Origin: Exobasidium rhododendri
Taxonomy: Eukaryota; Basidiomycota; Exobasidiomycetes; Exobasidiales; Exobasidiaceae
Direction: 5' to 3'
Length of the DNA stretch: 64,000 bases
NCBI GenBank assembly: GCA_026210745.1
Contig: CP110632.1
Span: 2,479,001 to 2,543,000, forward strand
The position numbers were made by a program, and so were the translations under genes. Shown here one piece after another: positions 22,471 through 34,060 of this stretch. The notes below the pieces were generated by a model. That model was not told where the DNA came from. It did not search any database and saw only the letters and a program-made list of their open reading frames with translations. Each line of letters starts with the position of its first letter. The first letter of the stretch is position 1.

Positions 22471-25400
22471 TCATTCGTCGTCACCCTCTCTCATCTCTTC
22501 TTCCTCGTCGTCGTCGTCGTCTTCTCCCTCCCCGTCGACACTCTCCAATGTCATGTCCATTCTCTGGAGATCGCCCAAGTCACCATCGCCTTCGCTGGCG
22601 GCAAACTCAATGAGCCTGCTATCGTCCTCCATGTGCGTGTCGTGCGCCCATTGCCCCTCGTCTTCCTCCCCGCTCTCTTCCTCTTCTTCTTCGCCCTGCA
22701 TCTGCTGCACTATCGACGGGTTTGGTCTTGGTTTCAGTTTCAATTGCTGCTGCTTCCTCGCCCCAACCCCCTTTGACTCTTCGATGTACTTTCGCACGGA
22801 GTCGCTCTTGCTTGCAATCGTCACCAGCCTCTTTTCGTACTGCCGCAACGGATCCCACATCTTTGAGGAGATAGGCACTTCTATTTCAAACTCCACCAGC
22901 AGCTTGTCCATGCCCTTTTTGATCGTAATGGCTTCCTTTGGCCCTACACTGACCAACAACTGACTGAGCGCCTTGAAGAAGACCAGAACCTCTCTTTGTT
23001 TTTCAGTCGTCTCCTTTTCCGCTCTGTGATTCAGTCTTGTCAGCATCTCCAAGGCGAAACGGATCCCTCGATCGTGCATCTCTACCACGGCTTGACCATC
23101 GATACTCTTCGCAATGGCCAGCTGAGCTCCTCGAACGACCAGACTGCTCGACAACATCTTGGCAAGACTGATCAGTCCATTCTCGCCGGCGTGCTCATCT
23201 CTGCAGTAGTGGTGATGTGCTTCCCAGAGCGAGTCGAGGATCACCTTACACACCTGCTCCGGTCGACCTTCGTGTATGCCCACGTCTCGAAGGAGCTCCA
23301 CGAGAACACGGAGGCAGGCATCGTAGATCGGCCCGATCCGCGAGTACCTTGACAGCAGTCCAACGCTGTATTTGACGTGGACGATGCCCAGTCGAATAGC
23401 GCTGATGAAGTGGGAGATGGTGGAGATGAAGTTCATCTCTCGCTGTAGAAACTCAAGCGTGGGCAGAGCACGGCCTTCTCCTTGTCGCTTCTTTGTCGTC
23501 GACGATGTCGTCGTTGCCTTCTTCTTCTTTTGCCGTGAAAGAGGTCCCTTCTTTGCTTGCACAGTCGAGTCGTCATCGTCGCTGTCGTCCTCCTCCTCCT
23601 CATCGTCTTCCTCGGCGGCAGAATCAGCTCCCCCTTCTTCCCCTTCCGAACCCTTGATCTCGTCCGGATAGTGAGACAATTCAGACGTGACAAAGATGTT
23701 CAGAGTTGCTTGCGTTTCCAGACTGCACTTGAGCCGCAGACTCGGCGCCTCAGCACTTCTCTCCTGATCGGAAGAGGCGTCCAGGGCAGCGAAGAGGATG
23801 TGCAGGTCGACTATTTGACGGAACGCCTGTCTCTTGACCGTCGGTGATGTCACCTCATTCTCTTGATCAAGCAGCGTGTGGAGGACGTCCAGGCATCTCG
23901 ATCGCTTGTCGCACAAGGCGGTCAACGCGGCCTCCTTCTCCTCTCCTTCCTCCATCGCACGAAGTTGCCTGGCAGACCACATGATGTACAGCGTCAGAAC
24001 CGTGATGGAATCGACCACCATTGCTTCCTCCCTTTTGTGACCATGTACGCCTCTCTTCGCAAAGGTTAGGATGACGTCCCACCTACTACTGACGCCATGA
24101 GCTCCTGCTGCTGCTGCTGCTGCTTCTTCCTCAAGGTCGTCGTCGTAGCGCTCTTCCATCTCTTGGCACAGATCGTTGCGTCGGATCAGAAACAAGATAC
24201 GCAACACGCAGACAGAGTTCTGATGCAGCGACTCCTCGCTCATCACATCGGCGTCATCGCCATCGACGGTGTTCTGTAGCGATTGAAAGACCGTCTGACG
24301 GAGGAACGTCATCTTTGCTTCGTTGACGTTGCTCAGGGACTTTGCCTGCTTCATCGTCGTCATGGCCTCCATTGCGTTGCTCAAGACGACCTTCTCGACG
24401 TGACGCAAGAATTGGTCAATCACTTCGTCCCACAACGATTCAAAGCCTCCGACCTGCTGGAATTCCACGTATGCGTCCATCTTGAGATGCTTGATCACAG
24501 CGAGCACATCTGCGATTCGATTCGCTTCCGTTCGGTACTTCTTGAACAGCTTTGGCAGGACTGGAATCAAATCTCGGGTGATGCAAGTGTGTGCGCTCAT
24601 CGTCTCGCCGTCCTTGGCTTGGGCGTCGTGGGACTTCTTGGGTACACTGTCCTGCGTCTGGATGCGCTCCAGCACGACAGGCAAGGCTTCTACGAGGATG
24701 CTCTCTTCTGCTGGACTCAGTCGATACTGTTCCTTGTCGGGAGGAGTATTTCCAAGACTACTGCTGGCCCCCGCCGCCGCCGTCGCCTTCTTCCTTCCCC
24801 CATTCTTCTTCTTGTTCTTCTCAGCAGCTCCCTGACTGGAATGGTCATACAGGAGCAGCTGAATGAGCGAATTCCAATCCTGCAACTTCTCGTCAATGTC
24901 ATACACTGCACCCAGCGCAAGAGTTAGTCGGGAACTCGTGCTCGAGCTTTCTCCGACGGCTAGTTCGACGTTGCTGCTGCTGCCGCTGCCGCCGTCGCTG
25001 CTGCCACTACTATCTTGCGATGCTTCTCTTTGCTCGAGTGATTGGCCCAGTCGTGCTAGCATCTCGGCAAATGACTTCCATCGCATCTTTCCTTCTTCGA
25101 GTGGTGAGGTCGCTCCTTCGACAGCATCCTCTTCCTCCTCGTCCTCCTCCTCCTGCCTTTGCTTCTCGTTCAGACGACTCCTGATATATCCTGCCACCGC
25201 CATTCGCACTTTGGGATCCACATCGAATATGTGTGAAGCAAACGAGTCTCTTGCCTCTTCTTCTAGCACGTCGTGCTCATCAATCTGTACCAGTGCTGCA
25301 ATCGCCGAGGCCCTCACTGTAGAGTCAATGTCACTGACAGCCATCTCAAGCATTCGAGGCAAAAATCTTTCGGTGAATTGTTGAAACGATCCTTCGTACT

Positions 25401-26911
25401 CGAAGCGGGAATAGAGGCTACTGAGACTCTTGATCGCACTCAGTCGAACCTTTTCGCTCATGTCAGAAAGAGACCATCCAATGTAGCCAAAGTAGCTCGG
25501 TTGCATGTACTTGTCAGAGTAGGTCTTCATCCATCGACCAAGTTCAGTGATGCACTCTGCTCGAATGGCCGGATCCGAGTCACGATATCGATGGATAAAG
25601 ACTGTGTCAAACATCTCCTGTATCAAGGCGTCCAAGACCCTCTTGACCTGATTTGCCGATTGAATCTTCTTGCTGAGATCTTGCACTCGAATCTTGTTTG
25701 CTGTCGTTGTTCCCCTTGCCCTTTCAGCGTCTCGCGCCTTGACGGCTGCATTTATCTCAGCACGATTGGCCGCACTCATGCGGTTGAGTTGCTCGACGAT
25801 CAAGAGGGAGATCAAGGTCGAAGTGTGTCGCATGGAACGGTAAGCGCTCGTTGTCATGGCGCTGATCCAAGCAATCACCGTCCCCATCATCGTGTCATCG
25901 TACACAATATCCGCTTCATCAACACATATGAAAAGTTTCTCCATCCAATCGGACAAGCGCCTTCGGAACTTTCGAAAAGTAGTAGAACGAGTGACTAGTG
26001 GGTAAGACGGCATCGCTCCTGTCTTCATTTCGGCTTGAACGAGGTCTAGAATATCAGCGATTTCGTCGTGATCCATGACTTGAACTTCGTCGATGGTGGC
26101 GTTGCATCCAGAGCACCTGAAGAAGCAGTTGATAAGCTGAGCCAGCGACATGGCGGGATTGTCTTGATAGTATGCGACCCATTCTTCGGCCGTCTCCTGT
26201 AGATCTGTCTCTTCCTCCTTGATGCAATCTTTATTTCCCAGTCATTTGGATCAGTATACATCCTTCACCTTCAAGACTACGGGGCTGCATTCAGACACTC
26301 ACTGAAAAGCTTGTTGTCTTCCCTGATGGGCAAGGCCTCCTTGCTCGCATTCTGCTTCCCTCTACCTTGGCCAGCCTTCAGCGCCCTCTCCTTCTTCCCT
26401 CTACTGGTCGTCTTCTTTTCTGCTGCCTTCTGCGTAGCCATTGTCGATTTCTTTGCCCTTTTCGCGGTTGGCCCCTTCTTCTGAGACGTTACTTTTGTGC
26501 CCCTCTTGCGCTTTTGGTTCCGAGTCTCGTAGTCGCTGCCCTTGTCCCCTTCGGTCTCCGAGCCAGATGAGCTCTCGTCATGCTCATGCGTAAAGTGATC
26601 CGACCCCTCTTCCTCCTCACTTTCGGCATCCGATAGCTCGGAGGAGTCGTTTTCCGACTCTACACTACTGGCAGTCGGTTTTTTTGCAGTCTGAGTTGCG
26701 ATCTTCCTTTGCGATGATTTCCTCGCAGTAGGTGCTGGCTTTTCGTTTGAATTGAGGGACTTGGTAGCACCTGGCAGTAACGAAGATGGCAAAGGTAGTC
26801 AGTGTCCAGTTGACATGGCTAATACTTGATCAGCCTTCACTACTCACGTTTCACAGACTCTATTGCCGCTGATCGCCGCGGCCGCATCGATGTGACGCTC
26901 TCTGTGACCAT
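22471..26911 (-). CDS. SCC3: Cohesin subunit Scc3/Irr1 (STAG/SA family)
   Basis: Three exons, complement(26848..26911, 26303..26770, 22471..26228), 1,429 residues. The first exon is only 64 nt (MVTESVTSMRPRRSAAIESV). Exon 2 codes an acidic, Lys-rich disordered N-terminus with NLS-like RNQKRKRGTK. The second join gives KLF-NCIKEEETDLQ, which matches the expected start of the conserved core. The STAG domain includes LINCFFRCSGCNATIDEVQV and FRRRLSDWMEKLF. The stromalin conservative domain includes FIHRYRDSDPAIRAECITEL and YIGWSLSDMSEKVRLSAIKS. HEAT-like helices continue, with acidic inserts, to a very acidic C-terminus. Scc3 binds the kleisin Scc1 and DNA in the cohesin ring and is essential for sister-chromatid cohesion. 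The promoter holds G1/S-type elements. It is convergent with the SERCA gene. Confidence 0.93.
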
Positions 26912-27238
26912 GTTGCTGGGACCACTGACGTGCAGACCTGATGAGGAGGCTGATGAACAATGACAGGTTAAGTGTTGAGGTCCAATAACCAAAGTCGAAG
27001 CTTCTCCCCTCCAAAGCGCGAAACACTTTTTGGAGCGCGTTCAGACGCGTCTCAGCCTGGAAGCTTTACCTAAGGGAGATAGAATCCTAAAAGAATTAGA
27101 ATAATCATATAGAAAGATGATATTATTGCTATTCCCGTACAATACAGCCTACAGAATGAAAAGCATTACAAATTATGGTGATAGTGTAGTAAGACGAGTG
27201 CAGCGTAGGTAAAGAGAGAGGGGAGGGAAGGAAGTGGT
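26912..27238. promoter_or_regulatory. SCC3 promoter with MCB (ACGCGT) and CGCGAAA elements
   Basis: A 327-base spacer upstream of SCC3, also holding the 3' end of the GH16 gene. ACGCGT at 27045-27050 lies 134 bp upstream of the SCC3 ATG. CGCGAAA at 27017-27023 lies about 106 bp upstream. In yeasts these are the MluI cell-cycle box and the SCB/E2F-like box bound by MBF/SBF at G1/S. Their pairing upstream of a cohesin gene fits S-phase expression, but this is inferred. Confidence 0.5.
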
Positions 27239-28612
27239 CTATGCGATGGTGACGGAAGCGAAGAAAGCCAGTGTAGCAATCAAAATCGTAGCGATCTGAA
27301 TCGGAATCAATGCATCTAAGCCAGACTTGATCGAACGACGAGCTCCAGAAGTTTTACTTGAGCTGCTTGTCGAAGTTGAGAAGGGTGAATTGGCTGCGTT
27401 GTCGTCGCCCCCGCCAGTTGCAAAGACACGCAGATCGTTGATCGCCCAGTACGACTGATTGTACGAGCTACCGTTGTAGCCTACTTGGTATGAACAGGTT
27501 GGATATTGAGCGTTGCAGCCAGACGAGTTGTACTGTCATAAGCAAAATATCGAGAAATTAGTCCAGGACAAGGCTTTCTAAGGGATGGAGAAGTCGACTC
27601 ACGGTGTTTCCTGCCCAGTCACCGCAGAGTGTAATGTCGAAAACGATCTATCCGTGGGGAATTTGTGATCAGACTATAGTGAGCTTCATTGCATCGTTAA
27701 TCGAGTTCGTCGCATCGCTACGACTCACGTTGTGCGGACCAAAATCAGCATTACAGGAACTGGCCACATCAAAGTCCGCGCCGGGAGAGCCCCATGAATC
27801 TGGGTTGACACTTGAGCTTCCCGAGGCCAAGTCAGTCGGCTCGTTTCCTTTTGTCCAGAACCAGACTCGCACACCGTTTCCAGTCGTACCCAGACTCCTC
27901 TCCATGGCAAACGTTCCACCACCAGCGTTATTCAGAGTGGTACCCCATGACGATGATGAAAGCTCACTACGACAACCAGAATTGCCTTCCGTGTATGCTG
28001 AGCAGTTGGTGTACTGTACCGTTCCTGTTTGAGCACTGATTGTAGACGGAATTGTGCAGCTAGAACTGGTGTGCAGAGAGGAGAGGGCGCCTGGGAATTG
28101 ATCGTTTGCATTCTCTGTTATATCAATCTCCCCACCTATAGGCCAGCTATCGAGATCGTCCGTAACGGTCCAAAATGCCGGCCAAACTGAGCATCCAGTA
28201 GGGACATGGGCTACGTTGAGACTGCATGGGAGGGTGTAAGTGCTGCGACTCCCCGTTCGACCCATCACCATGTCAGAAATTTGCGTCGCACTCACACGTA
28301 CACGCCGTCCGAATAGCTTTTCTTTGACGTGATTCGAATACTCTTTCGACCTGCTAGCTGCACCTCTGTTGTGTCTACAGACATGACAAATTGATCATTG
28401 GAGACGACACTCAGATTGGCGGCCGTAGCTTCGGCCAGAGTCTGGTACAACACTAGACCGTTGGTAGGATCTGTGGCATTAAACCAATCGAAGGCCGTCT
28501 CAAAGTCATTTGGTGCGATCGTGTCGGTCAGGTTCCATGTTGCTGCTCCTACGAGTGATGAGGCAAGTGTGACAGCAAGAGCCGAGGAGGAAGCGAGTGT
28601 GCTGATCTTCAT
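27239..28612 (-). CDS. GH16-family endo-beta-1,3(4)-glucanase-like protein, predicted GPI-anchored
   Basis: Four exons, complement(28296..28612, 27729..28221, 27603..27647, 27239..27532), 382 residues; exon 3 is only 45 nt. The N-terminal signal peptide is MKISTLASSSALAVTLASSL. The GH16 core contains GCSVWPAFWTV and the catalytic GGEIDITEN, where the two Glu are nucleophile and acid/base with Asp between. The usual family form is EIDIIE. The fold ends with FDITLCGDWAG and YWAINDLRVF. After a Ser-rich stretch, the C-terminus is a hydrophobic tail (PIQIATILIATLAFFASVTI) typical of GPI attachment. It is likely a wall-anchored enzyme acting on beta-glucans during wall remodelling or nutrition; the exact linkage is unknown. 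It is divergent from RAD54. Confidence 0.9.
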
Positions 28613-29513
28613 GATGGGGGGATCAAGTGGTGGCGGGAGTTGTGTGAGAGGGGAGCGCGAACACCTTGATAATTATAGCCGCTACAAAGGAACAGAAAGG
28701 CCGATCCTACTGGAAGTCTGCACGCAAGCCGAATCTAAAGTTTAGCAGCAGCAGCACATGATGTGCGATGTACAGAGTGGAATGACACAGGCACCATTTC
28801 CGGCTGCTCATTGCGTACTCTCATCGTTTGCCATTTTTGCGAGAAATTCATTCTGCCTAAGTGCTTTTCTTCCCGCCTCGGAATTTAAGAATTATTTAAA
28901 GCTTTCTGTGATTCTTTGTTTACACCGCTATTTCGATCTCGTCGGGGGGGGGGAGTGAATTACCGAAAGATAATGGATACAACTATAACACAGTTGCGCG
29001 CCGCTCAAAAATAGATTCATAATTCCACGGCGCAAGGGGGGGGGGGTGCTTTTGTGCGTCTTTAGTTCTTTTGCTTGGCCGAGAATGTCGGCGAAATGCC
29101 TGCTCCTCAGAAACCTAGCTTACATAATATGTGCCTGTCTTGGCAGAAACGTGGTGGCTTTGGTTGATCGCAGCAATCGTTCAGAGTTGTGGCTCTTCGC
29201 CATGCGATCTCTGTACAGAAGAGGGAGGACAACATATACTAGTACACTCAACTTGGCTTCTTAACGGAAAAGGTGAGGATGCAGGGGAGAAGCAATCTAC
29301 ACGATCGCACGTGATGCGCCGCGCGACGCTCGATTTGGCGTGGAGCAACAGATCTGACCAGTCACTTTATTCTAGCAGTGGCGAGGGAAGCGCGTCAAAT
29401 TGCCTGTTCACAACCAACCAGTCGTTGCCTTGGGTGTCACTTTCACGTAGCCACCGCATCTCTGGCACGTATCAAATTCACTTTCATCTTCTATCAAAGG
29501 GGTTAAGGGAGTG
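28613..29513. promoter_or_regulatory. Divergent promoter region, GH16 / RAD54
   Basis: About 900 bases without a supportable gene. Two G runs are present: ten G at 28944-28953 and eleven G at 29036-29046. A CACGTGAT site lies at about 29305, 200 bp before RAD54. A frame at about 29311 begins MRRATLDLAW and could be a missed 5' RAD54 exon. I see no splice pair that joins it convincingly, so it is left as untranslated sequence. Confidence 0.45.
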
Positions 29514-32285
29514 ATGTTCAAGAGAGCGATAGAGGCAGTCAAGAATGGCGAGCCTCTTCCGCGTATGAGTGAAGGCGAGGGAGGGTATACGATAGTGAAA
29601 AAGAAGGCGTTTAAGATTCCCATCTTGGCAAAGGCGACGACCGGAAGCAGAAAGCGTTCTAGGGTGGACTACTCCAAGATGGGAGGCGGCGGAGAGGATG
29701 GCGATGCGGATGCAGATGTGGATGGTGGATCTGATGAAGAGAACAAGAAGCCAAAGAAGAGGGCAAAAGGTGCTCCAAAATCAATCGATTTCTCGGGAAT
29801 GAAAGGTGTCGATGCCAATGGCGCTTCACTGGTAAAACCCCAGCCAAAATACCAATTCTTCAAGCCAAAGGAAGGACAGATCAAGAGACAATTTAGCATA
29901 CCTTGTACTACCGGAAAAGATGGCATACGCATCAAGCATCAATTGTCCAATGTTGTCCTGGGAGTCCGTCAAACGATCGAGATTCCACCACGCCCACTAC
30001 ATGATCCGATGGGAGAACACGCTATTGTACTGTTCGATCCTACTACGGACGACGTAGAAGCTGAGCGAGAGAAAGCTAGATTACAGAAGGAGCAGGAGGC
30101 AGTAGAGAAAGTCATGGCTTCACAGGAAGGAGGTGGCGAAGTGGCGTTAAAGGAGGTGATCAAGGAGGAGAAGCCGGTAGACCGAGGACCGCATAAGAGT
30201 TTGGCTGCCATGCTTGGCATCAAGGATAAGAAGGAATCGGCAAAGCTGGAGCCCAAGGTAGCTGTTGTGATTGATCCAGATCTCTGCAAAGTGTTGCGAC
30301 CTCATCAAGTGGAAGGCGTCAAAGTGAGTGGATGTGGTGACACATGTGTAGTCTGAATGCATTGCTGCAGCGGTACTCACCGTGTCTCTTCCTCTTCATC
30401 GTTCTCAGTTCCTCTATCGTTGTGCAACAGGACTGATCCAAGAGGGTTCGTACGGCTCTATTATGGCTGATGAGATGGGTCTGGGTAAAACTCTACAGTG
30501 CATTGCACTCATGTGGACGCTTTTGAAGCAGTCGCCAAAGAACAGAAAGACGACAATTGAAAAGTGTATCATCGCTTGTCCCTCCAGTCTTGTCCGTAAT
30601 TGGGCAAACGAGCTTGGTGAGTATGTGTTCTGGAGATGAGGACAGAATAAGGACGGCTACTCACTCGCCTACACTTGTTGCAGTCAAATGGCTCGGAGCA
30701 AAGGCACCTGGAGTGCTCGCTCTGGATGGCAAATTGACAAAAGAGGAGACCGTCGCGCAGATTCGACGATGGTCTGAATTGAAAGGGAGATCAGTAACTC
30801 AGCCAGGTGTGTTGTGGTTCATACAAGAGGTGGCACGTTGTAGTCTTCGCTGACACCGTTACCACCTTTTTCTTCTCTCCACACAAAGTCCTCATTGTGT
30901 CGTATGAGACTCTGCGCACACTCACTGAAGAATTGGGCGAGACGGAAGTGGGACTACTTCTTTGCGACGAGGGCCATCGACTCAAGAACAGCGAGTCGTT
31001 GACATACAAGGCGCTCGATTCTATCAAGGTCAAGCGCAGGGTTATACTTTCAGGCACGCCTATCCAAAACGACTTGACGGAGTACTTTTCGCTGTTGAGC
31101 TTTGCCAATCCTGACCTACTTGGTGGAAGGTTAGAGTTCCGCAAGCTGTATGAGAACGACATCCTGAGAGGACGCAACGCAGATGCCACTGAGAAGGAGC
31201 AAGAGGTGGGCAACGTCAAATTGAAGGCTCTGTCGGCTATGGTCAGCAAATTCATCATCCGAAGAACGAACGACCTACTGTCAAAGTACCTTCCCGTCAA
31301 GCACGAACATGTCGTCTTCTGCAAGATGTCTAATTTCCAAGTCGACCTATACAATTACTTCATCAAATCTCCCGACATTCAAAGGCTACTTCGAGGAAAA
31401 GGATCTCAACCTCTCAAGGCCATCGGTCTACTGAAGAAGCTATGCAACCATCCAGATTTGCTGAACCTGCCGGAAGACCTGGGAGGCTGCGAAAAATTCT
31501 TCCCGGCCAATTATCGACCGGGAGATCACCGTAATCTCTACCTCGAATTGTCTGGTAAGATGATGGTGCTGGAGAGGTTCTTGAAGACGATTCGAAAGAC
31601 GTCTTCCGACAAGGTCGTCCTGATCAGCAATTACACACAGACGTTGGACATCTTCGACAAGATGTGTCGCACGAACAAGTGGGGAAACTTTCGACTGGAC
31701 GGGACCATGTCTGTGCCTAAGCGACAAAAGCTTGTTGATCAGTTTAACGATCCAGAAGGAAAGGAGTTCGTCTTCTTGCTCAGTAGCAAAGCAGGAGGGT
31801 GTGGTATCAATCTGATCGGAGCGAACCGATTGATCTTGTTTGACCCTGATTGGAACCCAGCTTCTGATCAACAAGCTTTGGCCCGAGTGTGGAGAGACGG
31901 CCAGAAGAAGACTTGCTTCGTTTATCGATTCATTTCCACCGGTTCAATCGAAGAGAAGATTCTGCAAAGGCAGTCTCATAAGCAGTCCCTTTCTTCTTGC
32001 GTAGTAGACGACGCTCAAGACGCGGAACGACACTTCAGTCAGAACGATCTAAGGGAGCTGTTCAAATTCAACGACAAGACCGTCAGCGAGACTCATGATA
32101 CTTACAAATGCAAGAAGTGTTCTGGAGGCAAGCAACTTCAAGCTAATCAACAATTGCTCTATGGAGACACGAGCACTTGGAACCATCGAAGTCGGAATGA
32201 ATTGGGCGAACTGCACGACGACTTGCTTCGAGCCGAACAAGCGCACGACGATGTTTCCTTTGTCTTCCACTACGTCAGTCACTAA
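29514..32285 (+). CDS. RAD54: Rad54 DNA translocase (Snf2 family) of homologous recombination
   Basis: Four exons, join(29514..30323, 30409..30616, 30684..30806, 30889..32285), 845 residues; budding-yeast Rad54 is about 900. The N-terminal region has FKIPILA and the diagnostic [17 protein letters not shown], followed by [20 protein letters not shown]. Motor motifs are [20 protein letters not shown] (Walker A near residue 295), [26 protein letters not shown] (DEGH box), [37 protein letters not shown] and [14 protein letters not shown]. It remodels Rad51 filaments and drives strand invasion in the nucleus. Intron phases are 0, 1 and 1; the third donor is the weaker GTGTGT. The start at 29514 gives a near-typical length, but a short upstream exon cannot be excluded. 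Confidence 0.94.
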
Positions 32286-32315
32286 AGAGATAGAGGGCAC
32301 AGGGGTGTACACTTG

Positions 32316-32394
<79 letters not shown>

Positions 32395-32658
32395 CACCAT
32401 CATTGTATACTATACCATCCAATCAATCTATTACCCATTCGCTTCTCTTCTCTTCTTACTCCTACGTCCCCTCCCGAATCGCTCAGTCCACTTCCTCTCT
32501 TTACGTAGTGTCATGACAGTGTAGGGCATGTGAATAGTACAATAGGTGTTTGAAGGCGGAGAGAGAACGGAGATTGACAAATCTAGAGGCTGCAGGAGGA
32601 AAAGGCATGGAGGAAGTGGTCAGGACAAGGGGCAAAGCAAGGTTCCTACATTGCCCAC
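32286..32658. other. Convergent 3'-3' spacer of RAD54 and SYF2
   Basis: A 373-base spacer holding both 3' UTRs and a long GA microsatellite. The frames reading Arg-Glu repeats through it are artefacts. Confidence 0.6.
32319..32391 (+). repeat. (GA)n microsatellite, about 73 bp
   Basis: Perfect GA dinucleotide run beginning 34 bp after the RAD54 stop codon, hence probably within its 3' UTR. Homopurine tracts like this can form triplex (H-)DNA. It is expected to be length-polymorphic. Confidence 0.95.
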
Positions 32659-33774
32659 TCACGCTGTTCCACGCTCGACTGAAACAGGGGAACAGGAAAT
32701 GATGAGGACAAGCGTGAGCCCAACGTGTGTCTTCGCCAGCTCTCTAACATTTTCTCTCGCGATCTCACAATTCTCTCTGATCTCTGTTGTGTACTTGTCG
32801 TAGAACCGAGCGATCTTTTTGTTGTAGTGCTTGTTCTTGTCGTTGATGTAGTTGACTTCGGCGTCACCATCGTCTGGTCTCCTTCTGCTATGCTTTGTTC
32901 GTATGATTGCCTCTTCATTGAGATGACTTGAAACCCGATCCAAGGCTGCATCATCTGGCTTATGCTCCCCGTATGTAAGCGCACTGCTGCTACTGTTCGC
33001 TAGATCGTCCCGTCGAAGAACTTGAGAGCTACCTTTGTCGGGTGCTGCTACGAGAGATGCGCTTGGCGATGACGATCCAGCAATCGATTTTTGGCTGGCG
33101 TAAGCTTTCATGTCTGGCTTGATTTGTTGCACCCGCCGTCTGTATGATCTTTCTGCTGCTGAATTCGGATCTGTGATAAGGAAGGAGTCAGGGTCAATGG
33201 CATAGTAGAAGGCATTCCCCCCCCTTTGCGTGAAGACCACCGTCATCCTCACCTATTGCACCTCGATCTTTACCGTCTTCCTTCTTTTCAAGCTTTTCTT
33301 CCCACCTTTCATTCTCTTCTATCGTGTAGCCCCATGCTTTGGCCCTTTCCCAGTCCTCTCCGTTCTCAAGTGCATCCCTTTGGTCAAGCACCTTTTCTGC
33401 TTTGTCCATCTTCCTCTGTAGAGAATTCTGATGCTTTGCATTCTGTTTGTGTCGATTCAATTCGGTTGCTACTGCTCTTCGATTCGCCATAGAAGAGTCC
33501 GTCTGTCGTGCAAGGGGGAGAGACACATTGTCAATTTTCCATCACTCCTCTGACATGACCCAAACGGTGACCTTCTCACCATCTTCTTCCGTAGCTCCTT
33601 CATTTTTTGCATCCTCTCCTCCATCGTCTGCTTGACTTCGCCCACTTCCTCCACCGCCGCAGTATCCTTGACTGATGCATCTTTCTCTTCCTCGAGCACA
33701 GGGGGAGGGGCAGTCTCCTTCACTGCGATTGCCTCCTCTGCCTTCTTGCTTGCCCGAGTCTTTCTTGGCGGCAT
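32659..33774 (-). CDS. SYF2: Pre-mRNA splicing factor Syf2
   Basis: Four exons, complement(33580..33774, 33253..33502, 32769..33170, 32659..32678), 288 residues. It starts MPPRKTRASKKAEE. The first join gives KELRKKM-TDSSMANRRAV, the usual Syf2 N-terminal helix. Exon 3 carries the domain core: ALTYGEHKPDDAALDRVSSH, NYINDKNKHYNKKIARFYDK and YTTEIREN. The final 20-nt exon adds FERGTA and the stop, matching the family end (RENLERGTA). The last intron (GTGAGA ... CTGTTTCAG) is 90 nt and contains no in-frame stop. Syf2 is an NTC-associated component of the spliceosome and has links to cell-cycle progression. It is divergent from UPF3 across a 286-bp promoter and convergent with RAD54. Boundaries were frame-checked and are good to about 1 nt. 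Confidence 0.92.
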
Positions 33775-34060
33775 GGTGGGTTGCAGGACTAAAGGGAAGG
33801 TAGGATGGCTGGGAGCTTTTTAAGGCACGAACGCGACTGTACCTCTTTAACGTCCATATTGTGTGGATGACGTTCTTTAGAGTGATTGAATTCCGACCTA
33901 CATCCTTGCGCTGCTTTGCGAGTCTGCCGCACTTTAGAGCTGTCGTCGCCATCCTTCTCACCTGAACGACCCTCGGATCTCCGACTCGCATCGGATGTGC
34001 ATTCAGCTACAATCACAGCGCGAGTGACTGAACAGACAACTGCCTTAGTCTGGAGCAAAG

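Noticed and set aside
22297-22963. Two + strand frames of 159 and 211 residues through the TG repeat (poly-Cys/Val)
   Set aside because: They exist only because the (TG)n tract has no stops; they are antisense to the end of SCC3, which has full family support.
24283-25998. Long antisense frames of 173-241 residues inside SCC3
   Set aside because: They mirror SCC3 codon bias on the opposite strand and match no known domain.
29131-29514. Upstream frame containing MRRATLDLAW as a RAD54 first exon
   Set aside because: No donor/acceptor pair joins it in frame to 29514 convincingly, and the 845-residue model is already near family length.
32313-32516. Arg-Glu repeat frames through the GA tract after RAD54
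   Set aside because: Microsatellite artefacts lying beyond a well-defined RAD54 stop.
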